Shown here piece after piece: positions 16,318 through 23,546 of a DNA stretch of 32,263 bases (position 1 is its first letter; every line of letters starts with the position of its first letter). The DNA lies in contig CAMOJW010000005.1 of the NCBI GenBank assembly GCA_946617225.1, positions 1 through 32,263 on the forward strand, read 5' to 3'. A program made the translations under genes and the position numbers. Source of the DNA: an uncultured Lachnospiraceae bacterium (lineage in GTDB: Bacteria; Bacillota; Clostridia; Lachnospirales; Lachnospiraceae). Below the pieces are notes generated by a model. It saw only the letters and a list, made by a program, of their open reading frames with translations. It had not been told where the DNA came from and ran no database searches.

Positions 16318-17019
16318 ATGCTGGAAGAACTGAAACAGGCGGTCTATGAGGCCAATATGCTGCTGCCGCAGTACGGCCTGGTGACTTTCACGTGGGGCAA
16401 TGCGAGCGGCGTGGACAGAGAGCGGGGGCTTTTTGTCATCAAGCCCAGCGGCGTTCCCTACGAGAAACTGCGCTGGGAAGACATGGTCGTGGTCGATTAT
16501 GACGGCCATAAGGTGGAGGGGAAGTTGAACCCTTCCTCCGACACCGCCACGCACGCGTGGCTCTACAAGAAGTGGGATATGATCGGCGGCATCGTGCACA
16601 CCCACTCCTCCTATGCCACCAGCTGGGCCCAGGCCGGGCGCAGCATCCCCTGCTACGGGACCACACACGCCGACTACTACTACGGGGAGGTGCCCTGCCT
16701 GCGCTGCCTCACCGGGGAGGAGATCGACGAGGCCTATGAGCTCAACACCGGCAGGCTGATCGTGGAGGAGTTCGCCGCCATGAACAAGGATCCCAAGGCG
16801 GTCTCGGCCGTCCTCTGCAGGAACCACGGACCGTTCACATGGGGCAAGGATGCTGTGGATGCCGTCCACAGTGCCGTGGTGCTCGAGGAGGTCGCCAAAA
16901 TGGCCTACAGGTGCGAGCTGATCAACCCGAAGGTGCAGCCGGCCCCGCAGGTGCTGCAGGACAAGCATTATTACAGAAAACACGGCGCAGGCGCCTATTA
17001 CGGACAGAACGGGAACTGA
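16318..17019 (+). CDS. araD: L-ribulose-5-phosphate 4-epimerase
   Basis: 233 aa; FTWGNASG, KPSGVPYEKL, VHTHSSYATSWAQAGR, RNHGPFTWG are AraD/class II aldolase motifs. Confidence 0.93.
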   Translation: MLEELKQAVYEANMLLPQYGLVTFTWGNASGVDRERGLFVIKPSGVPYEKLRWEDMVVVDYDGHKVEGKLNPSSDTATHAWLYKKWDMIGGIVHTHSSYATSWAQAGRSIPCYGTTHADYYYGEVPCLRCLTGEEIDEAYELNTGRLIVEEFAAMNKDPKAVSAVLCRNHGPFTWGKDAVDAVHSAVVLEEVAKMAYRCELINPKVQPAPQVLQDKHYYRKHGAGAYYGQNGN

Positions 17020-17052
17020 GCGTACAGCAGACAAGAAGGAGAGAACTTCACA

Positions 17053-17880
17053 ATGAACATGCAGGAACTGCAGAAGATCGCCAATCAGGTGCGAAAGGAC
17101 ATCATTATAGAAGTGTTCCATGCCAAGGCGGGGCATCCGGGCGGATCCCTGTCGGCAGCGGAGATTTTTACCTGGCTGTATTTTGAAGAAATGAACATAG
17201 ATCCGTCTCGTCTCGACGATCCTGACCGGGACCGTTTCGTCCTCTCCAAAGGGCACGCATGTCCGGGTCTCTACGGAGCCATGTGCGAGCGCGGATATTT
17301 CGACAGGGAGGAGCTGAAGACGTTCCGCCACATCGGCACGCGTCTCCAGGGACATCCCTCCATGCGCAACCTTCCCGGCGTCGATATGAGCACCGGCTCC
17401 CTGGGCCAGGGCATTTCCGCCGCGGTCGGGATGGCACTAGCCGCAAGGGTGAACGGCAGGAAGTACCGCACCTATACCCTTCTGGGGGACGGAGAGCTGC
17501 AGGAAGGCCAGGTCTGGGAAGCCGCCATGTTTGCAGGTGCCAAAAAACTGGACAACCTCTGCGTGATCGTGGACAACAACAACCTGCAGATCGACGGGGC
17601 CATCGACAAGGTCAACAGCCCCTATCCCATCGATCAGAAATTCGAAGCCTTCAATTTCCATGTGCTCCATGCGGACGGACACGATTTTGAATCCCTGGCC
17701 GGTGCCTTTTCCAGGGCCAGAGAGATCAAGGGTCAGCCTACGGTGATCATCTGCAGGACCATCAAGGGCAAGGGCGTCTCCTTCATGGAGAACGTCGCAG
17801 GCTGGCACGGCAAGGCTCCGAACGCGGAGGAATACAAGATCGCCATGGAAGATCTGGAAAGGATCGGTGAGACATTATGA
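17053..17880 (+). CDS. Transketolase, N-terminal (TPP-binding) subunit
   Basis: HAKAGHPGGSLSAAEI, SKGHACPGLYG, GDGELQEGQVWEA, VDNNNLQIDG. Confidence 0.95.
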   Translation: MNMQELQKIANQVRKDIIIEVFHAKAGHPGGSLSAAEIFTWLYFEEMNIDPSRLDDPDRDRFVLSKGHACPGLYGAMCERGYFDREELKTFRHIGTRLQGHPSMRNLPGVDMSTGSLGQGISAAVGMALAARVNGRKYRTYTLLGDGELQEGQVWEAAMFAGAKKLDNLCVIVDNNNLQIDGAIDKVNSPYPIDQKFEAFNFHVLHADGHDFESLAGAFSRAREIKGQPTVIICRTIKGKGVSFMENVAGWHGKAPNAEEYKIAMEDLERIGETL

Positions 17881-18818
17881 GCGAAGTGAAGAAGATCGCC
17901 ACACGCGAGAGCTATGGCAAGACGCTGGCGGAGCTCGGCGCCGAGGACCCGAGGATCGTCGTCCTGGATGCGGACCTGTCCGGTTCCACCAAGACCGCTG
18001 TTTTCGGCAAGGCATTTCCCGACCGGTTCTTCAACTGCGGCATCGCGGAAGCCAACATGATATCCATCGCGGCAGGCCTGGCAGCGGCGGGGATGATCCC
18101 TTTTGCCAGTTCTTTTGCCATGTTTGCGGCGGGGCGCGCCTATGAGCAGATCCGCAACAGCATCGGCTATCCGCACCTGAATGTCAAGATCGGCGCCTCC
18201 CACGGCGGTATCACCGTGGGCGAGGACGGCGCCTCCCACCAGTGCCTCGAGGATATCGCCATCATGCGCAGCATCCCGGGCATGGTCATCATGTGCCCCG
18301 CGGATGACGTGGAGGCCAGGGCCTGCGTGCGCGCGGCCGCCAAATATGACGGTCCCGTCTACATGCGCTTCGGGCGCGCTGCAGTGCCGGTGGTATTCCC
18401 TGAGGATTACAAGTTCGAGATCGGCAAAGGCGCCATCCTCCGCGAGGGCACCGATGTCTCCATCATCGCCAACGGCCTCTGCATCAACTCCGCCTTCGAG
18501 GCGGCCGAACTGCTGGCGGCCGACGGCATCAGCGCCGAGATCGTCAACATCTGCACCGTCAAGCCTCTGGACGAGGAGCTCGTCATCAAGACAGCTACCA
18601 AGACCGGCCGCGTTGTGACAGCGGAGGAGCACAGCATCATCGGCGGCCTCGGCAGTGCGGTCGCGGAGTGCCTCGCCGAGAAGTGCCCCACCAAAATGTA
18701 CCGCATCGGCGTCCGCGACCGCTTCGGCGAGTCCGGCCCCGCCATGGATCTGATGCACCTCTTCGAACTCGACGGCGAGGGCGTCTACAAGCAGGTCAAG
18801 GCGTTCCTGGAGGCGTAA
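17877..18818 (+). CDS. Transketolase, C-terminal subunit
   Basis: ATGA overlap with the preceding gene; VVLDADLSGSTKT, FNCGIAEANMISIAAGLA. Confidence 0.95.
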   Translation: MSEVKKIATRESYGKTLAELGAEDPRIVVLDADLSGSTKTAVFGKAFPDRFFNCGIAEANMISIAAGLAAAGMIPFASSFAMFAAGRAYEQIRNSIGYPHLNVKIGASHGGITVGEDGASHQCLEDIAIMRSIPGMVIMCPADDVEARACVRAAAKYDGPVYMRFGRAAVPVVFPEDYKFEIGKGAILREGTDVSIIANGLCINSAFEAAELLAADGISAEIVNICTVKPLDEELVIKTATKTGRVVTAEEHSIIGGLGSAVAECLAEKCPTKMYRIGVRDRFGESGPAMDLMHLFELDGEGVYKQVKAFLEA

Positions 18819-18838
18819 AGGTATCATTGGACCAGGAT

Positions 18839-18874
18839 CTCCCCGGGGCTGTCCGAAGGGACAGTCCCGGGGAG
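18839..18874 (+). terminator. Strong hairpin between transketolase and rpe (terminator or processing site)
   Basis: CTCCCCGGGGCTGTCC-GAAG-GGACAGTCCCGGGGAG, 16-bp stem with a GAAG loop, followed by tgctgtcttccctgttc. Confidence 0.6.
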
Positions 18875-18937
18875 TGCTGTCTTCCCTGTTCAATAGTTTT
18901 CCTGTCGGATAGAAATGAGCATACTGAGGGATATATT

Positions 18938-19684
18938 ATGAAAAACACGAACGAACTCGCACCTTCCATTCTCTCTGCAGATTTTGTCCGGCTCGGCGAG
19001 CAGATCCTCGAGACGCGTCAGGGAGGCGCCGGATGGGTCCATGTCGACGTGATGGACGGACATTTCGTCCCTGAGATCTCTTACGGGGAGCCAATCGTCC
19101 GCTGCATCCGCCCCCTCACCGACCAGTTCCTGGATGTGCACCTGATGGTGACGAATCCGGGACAGCACGTGGAGAGCTTCGCGCAGGCAGGCGCGGACAG
19201 CTTCACATTCCACTTTGAGGCCATGCCGGGCGGAAATGGTGCCTACGGCGGGGAAGGCACTTACGGGCAGCCGGTCCGTTCCGATGTCGGCGACGATGAC
19301 CTGCAGACCGCGCTCGCAGCCTCCCGGGAGCTGATCGCCCGGATCCATGAGAGCAGCATGAAAGCCGGCATCTCCATCAAGCCCCTCACCCCTGTGGAAG
19401 CGATCTTCTCTCTGCTGCCGGAGCTCGACATGGTGCTGATCATGACCGTGGAGCCCGGTTTCGGCGGCCAGAAATACATCCCCGCTTCCACAGAGCGCAT
19501 CCGCACCCTCCGCGCGGAGGCGGAGCGTGTCAATCCCGCCCTCCGCATCGAGGTGGACGGCGGCATCAAGACCGACAACGTCCGCACCGTCCTGGCGGCC
19601 GGCGCAGACACCATCGTCGCAGGCAGCGCCGTCTACGGCGACGACGTCTACGGGCAGACGGAGGCGTTTATGAAGCTGCTGTGA
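18938..19684 (+). CDS. rpe: Ribulose-phosphate 3-epimerase (with a Gly-rich insertion)
   Basis: ATG at 18938; LAPSILSADFVRLGEQI, HVDVMDGHFVPEIS, VEPGFGGQKYIP, EVDGGIKTDNV. Confidence 0.93.
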   Translation: MKNTNELAPSILSADFVRLGEQILETRQGGAGWVHVDVMDGHFVPEISYGEPIVRCIRPLTDQFLDVHLMVTNPGQHVESFAQAGADSFTFHFEAMPGGNGAYGGEGTYGQPVRSDVGDDDLQTALAASRELIARIHESSMKAGISIKPLTPVEAIFSLLPELDMVLIMTVEPGFGGQKYIPASTERIRTLRAEAERVNPALRIEVDGGIKTDNVRTVLAAGADTIVAGSAVYGDDVYGQTEAFMKLL

Positions 19685-19732
19685 GGATACTGTAAATACA
19701 TTATATCCGCTGCGATGGCGGCCCGGCCCGGG

Positions 19733-20030
19733 GCGTTACCGCAGCGGTGAAATAACGAAAAAACCACCGCGGAAACAACGACTCAGCCTCATATCGTTGT
19801 CGCCGCGGTGAAATAATGAAAAAACCACCGCGGAAACAACGACTCGGCCTCATATCGTTGTCGCCGCGGTGAAATAATGAAAAAATCACCGCGGAAACAA
19901 CGACTCAGCCGTATATCGTTGTCGCCGCGGTGAAATAATGGAATAATCACCGCGGAAACAACGACTTGGCCTCATATCGTTGTCGCCGCGGTGAAATAAC
20001 GAAAAAACCACCGCGACGACAACGCCTCCG
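19733..20030. repeat. 61-bp hairpin-repeat array 1 (5 units, edge units diverged)
   Basis: Units start at 19733, 19794, 19855, 19916, 19977: tcgttgtcgccgcggtgaaataatgaaaaaaccaccgcggaaacaacgactcggcctcata. Stem CGTTGT..CCGCGGTG / CACCGCGG..ACAACG with a conserved cg/aa internal loop. Confidence 0.95.
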
Positions 20031-20062
20031 CGAGCTGCCACCAGCAGGCGTCTGTCCCCTGG

Positions 20063-21061
20063 CTACATCATCAGCGGCACATCCGACGCCCCGCCGAAAG
20101 GCACAGCAGACTTATACTTGCTGCAGAGCATCTGGAGAATCCATTCGCAATCCCGCAGATCTAATGGGCTGTCACCGTCCTCACATGTGATCAGAAGATC
20201 TCTGCCGGGATAGATCCCGGCATCGAGGTAGCGGGCGAGTCTTCTCTGTGTGTCCTGCAGGTAGCCGGTCTTGCTGAGCGCGCCGAAGTGCTCCCAGTAT
20301 AGAAGCTTCCCGTCCGGCAGCAGGATCGTGAAATCCGGGCAGAAGACCTGATCTCCCACCCTCAGGATCTGTTCATAGTGAAACGGGATCCGGTGCTCGA
20401 AGAGCCAGTCAGCGATAAAAGCCTCCGATTTGGACCGCACGATGAGGCCGCATTTCGCCCGCACCCGCAGTTCGTTCAGGTGCCGGTCGCTGCATTCATA
20501 GGGTTCCCGGCACCAGTCAGTCATCCATTTTACTGATTCCAGAAGGGCTGGGGCGAGGAGGTCCTTCTCGGCGTGTTGACGGCTGTTCAGCGGGTATTTT
20601 TCTTTATACTGATAATTAGCATCTCGCATGAAGCTGTCCGGGACGGCATTTCCTGATTTTAAGACACGTCTGTTGGCATAATCGATACCGGCAGATATGG
20701 CAGCGACCGCTTCAGACGCCAGGTCAGAAGTCAGAAACAGTAATCCGGCATCCGCCGATGCAGCAGATGTTTCCAACAGCATCTGATCAATAAGACAGAT
20801 CTGGGTTTCCAGCGTTTCCGCCATTTTCAGGTGATAGTCTTTTACAGACAGGTCGGTCGCAAGAGATCTGTTTTTACGGTTTATAACAGTTCCTCCGCTG
20901 CGTGCCCCCTCCTCTCTGTACATCCATTTCACGTAATCGCCGTTCTTCAGAAAAACGATCTTCCCATGTGGGCAGAAATTCAGCTGGTTCCTGTGATAAG
21001 CGGCCTGCTCCGCCATCTCTCTTCTTATCTCGCAAACTCGTTGATCCAGACGCACGTCCAC
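20063..21061 (-). CDS. Hypothetical PD-(D/E)XK-like nuclease; start is GTG (21061 or more likely 21055)
   Basis: 332 aa; SKSEAFIADWLFEHRIPFHYEQIL...FCPDFTILLPDGKLLYWEHFG...ITCEDGDSPLD reads as E...PD...WEH of a PD-(D/E)XK-type fold. taaggaggag upstream. Confidence 0.65.
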   Translation of the reverse strand: MDVRLDQRVCEIRREMAEQAAYHRNQLNFCPHGKIVFLKNGDYVKWMYREEGARSGGTVINRKNRSLATDLSVKDYHLKMAETLETQICLIDQMLLETSAASADAGLLFLTSDLASEAVAAISAGIDYANRRVLKSGNAVPDSFMRDANYQYKEKYPLNSRQHAEKDLLAPALLESVKWMTDWCREPYECSDRHLNELRVRAKCGLIVRSKSEAFIADWLFEHRIPFHYEQILRVGDQVFCPDFTILLPDGKLLYWEHFGALSKTGYLQDTQRRLARYLDAGIYPGRDLLITCEDGDSPLDLRDCEWILQMLCSKYKSAVPFGGASDVPLMM

Positions 21062-21221
21062 TCCTCCTTATGGCGCAATCGCGAACTCAATATACGTTTA
21101 TATGAATTCAAACACAGTATACACGCTTCAGAGGATCAAGCAAAGAGGTCTTCTGTGAAATTAGTATAAACATTTAATTGTTCTATCCCCAGGGCTTGCG
21201 AAAAAGCGCCCCGGTCTCATA

Positions 21222-21456
21222 TCGTTGTCGCCGCGGTGAAAAAATGAAAAAATCACCGCGGAAACAACGACTCGGCCGTATATCGTTGTCGCCGCGGTGA
21301 AATAACGAAATAATCACCGCAGAAACAACGACTTGGCCTCATATCGTTGTCGCCGCGGTGAAATAATGAAAAAATCACCGCGGAAACAACGATTCAGCCG
21401 CATATCGTTGCCGCTGCGGTGATATAAAGGGAAAATCACGAGAGATATAACGACAG
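21222..21456. repeat. 61-bp hairpin-repeat array 2 (3 full units plus 1 degenerate), same family and orientation as array 1
   Basis: Units start at 21222, 21283, 21344, 21405; same stem and actcggcc(t/g)cata spacer as array 1. Confidence 0.95.
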
Positions 21457-21606
21457 CAGACATCTTGGCGACATCCCGTTATACTCAGCAGTCAGGCCTG
21501 TAGTCAGGCAGCGCCAGAGAATGATTAAAAATGCAATAATGCTTGAAAACAATGCATAATCCACGTATAATCATCCTCATAGCGCCTGTATCATTGTATA
21601 CAACGG

Positions 21607-21657
21607 GTGGAGGGAAGCCTCTGGTGGAGGGAAGCCTCTGGCGGAGGGAAGCCTCTG
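21607..21657. repeat. 17-bp tandem repeat x3 upstream of the NhaC gene
   Basis: GTGGAGGGAAGCCTCTG / GTGGAGGGAAGCCTCTG / GCGGAGGGAAGCCTCTG. Confidence 0.92.
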
Positions 21658-21760
21658 CCGACCGCAGCTGTAATCGATACAGCCGCGCAGGGCATCCGCC
21701 CGCCGCGGCCGCCCGAAGGCGGCGCATAGTTTCGATCAGTTTCACATGAGGAGGGAGAGT

Positions 21761-23269
21761 ATGGGTCTGTTTTACATGACACCGTGGGCACTGCTGCCGC
21801 CGGTCATCGCGATCGCGCTGGCACTGATCACCAAGGAAGTTTATTCATCGCTGTTCGTGGGCATCATCGTGGGTGGCCTGCTGTATTCGGGGTTCAGTTT
21901 TGAGGGGACGCTGACCCACGCTTTCAATGACGGCATCGTCGCGTCGCTGGCGGATCCGTACAATGTCGGTATCCTGGTGTTCCTGGTGATCCTGGGCATC
22001 CTGGTCGCGCTGATGAACAAGGCGGGGGGCTCGGCGGCTTTCGGCCGCTGGGCTTCGGATAAGATCAAGTCCAGAGCCGGTGCGCAGCTGGCGACCATCG
22101 CACTGGGCGTGCTGATCTTCATCGACGACTATTTCAACTGTCTGACGGTCGGCAGCGTCATGCGGCCGGTCACCGACAAGAGCCAGATCTCCAGGGCCAA
22201 GCTGGCTTACCTGATCGATGCCACGGCGGCGCCGGTGTGCATCATCGCGCCGGTCTCATCCTGGGCGGCGGCAGTTTCCTCCTATGTGCAGGACGGCAAC
22301 GGCCTGTACCTGTTCATCCGGGCCATCCCCTACAATTTCTACGCCATCCTCACGATCGTGATGATGATCTTCCTGGCGCTCACGGGCATGGAATACGGTC
22401 CGATGGCCATCCATGAGACGAACGCGAAGGAAAGAGGAGACCTCTTCTCCGGAAAGCAGCTCGCCGGAGAGACAGGGGAGGCCGTCGAGAATCCCAAGGG
22501 CCGCGTCATCGACCTGGTCCTGCCCATCGCGGTGCTGATCGTCGCCTGCGTCATCGGCATGATCTACTCGGGCGGTTTCTTCGAGGGGACCGGTTTTGTC
22601 GAGGCGTTCTCCAATTCCGATGCTTCCGTCGGCCTGATGCTGGGCAGCGCGGTGGCGCTCGTCGTGACGGTGATCCTGTACCTGGTGCGCCGCGTCCTGA
22701 CCTTCAAACAGATCACGGACAGCATTCCCGAGGGTTTCAAGGCCATGGTGCCGGCTATCCTGATCCTGACTTTTGCCTGGAGCCTCAAGGCTATGACCGA
22801 TTCCCTGGGCGCCAAGGAGTTCGTCGAGGAGCTCGTGAAGAGTTCTGCGGGAAGTTTTGCCATCTTCCTGCCGGCGATCATCTTCCTGATCGCGTGCTTC
22901 CTGTCGTTCGCGACCGGCACGAGCTGGGGCACCTTCGGCATCCTGATCCCGATCACCCTGGGCGTGTTCCCGCTGAAGGATCCCCTGGGCGTCATCTGCG
23001 TCTCCGCCTGCATGGCCGGCGCGGTCTGCGGCGACCACTGCTCGCCCATCTCCGACACCACCATCATGGCCAGTGCCGGCGCGCAGTGTGACCACGTGAC
23101 CCACGTGTCGACGCAGCTGCCCTATGCCATCACGGTCGCGGCGGTCAGTTTCGTGGCTTACATCATCGCGGGGATCATGCCCAATGCCTTCATCGCGCTG
23201 CCGGTGGCGATCCTCCTGATGATCGGGACCCTGGTCGTGATGAGAAAAGTGTTCCGGGCCGGACAGTAA
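21761..23269 (+). CDS. NhaC-family Na+/H+ antiporter
   Basis: 502 aa polytopic; DDYFNCLTVGSVMRPVTD, FATGTSWGTFGILIPI, GDHCSPISDTTIMAS. Start 21761 follows ggagggagagt. Confidence 0.92.
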   Translation: MGLFYMTPWALLPPVIAIALALITKEVYSSLFVGIIVGGLLYSGFSFEGTLTHAFNDGIVASLADPYNVGILVFLVILGILVALMNKAGGSAAFGRWASDKIKSRAGAQLATIALGVLIFIDDYFNCLTVGSVMRPVTDKSQISRAKLAYLIDATAAPVCIIAPVSSWAAAVSSYVQDGNGLYLFIRAIPYNFYAILTIVMMIFLALTGMEYGPMAIHETNAKERGDLFSGKQLAGETGEAVENPKGRVIDLVLPIAVLIVACVIGMIYSGGFFEGTGFVEAFSNSDASVGLMLGSAVALVVTVILYLVRRVLTFKQITDSIPEGFKAMVPAILILTFAWSLKAMTDSLGAKEFVEELVKSSAGSFAIFLPAIIFLIACFLSFATGTSWGTFGILIPITLGVFPLKDPLGVICVSACMAGAVCGDHCSPISDTTIMASAGAQCDHVTHVSTQLPYAITVAAVSFVAYIIAGIMPNAFIALPVAILLMIGTLVVMRKVFRAGQ

Positions 23270-23378
23270 AACTCCGGCGCGGGTCAATAGCAAGATCAGC
23301 AGCATCACAGCGCAGAACAATGCCGGTCAGCGGCATCACAGCGAAGAACAGTACAGAATAGTACAGAACAGGGCAGGA

Positions 23379-23419
23379 CAGGCCGGGGACGCGGAGCAGA
23401 GGTCCGCGTTCCCGGCCTG
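23379..23419 (+). terminator. Long hairpin downstream of nhaC-like gene
   Basis: CAGGCCGGGGACGCGGA-gcagagg-TCCGCGTTCCCGGCCTG, 17-bp stem (one G-T). Confidence 0.65.
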
Positions 23420-23546
23420 TCAGTATTCAGTATGTGACAAATGGACCCTGCTGTGCTAAAGTATTCAGAGAGATCAAATAAGGACATCGGAGCGCCGCAG
23501 TTTTCATGATGCGGCAGCCCCATGCGGATACATACAGGAGGGAACG

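Noticed and set aside
16095-16319. Minus ORF with PSGCYAPSGCYSPSGCYAPSG repeats
   Set aside because: Reverse translation of the 18-bp SD-like repeats upstream of araD; no independent coding evidence.
19700-19747. Ordinary rpe terminator (CCGCTGCG/CGCAGCGG)
   Set aside because: 8-bp stem has a 25-nt loop and no U-tract; the right arm belongs to repeat unit 1.
19733-21456. CRISPR or RAYT/REP system in the strict sense
   Set aside because: No variable spacers or cas genes; the enclosed protein lacks visible HUH/Y1 transposase motifs.
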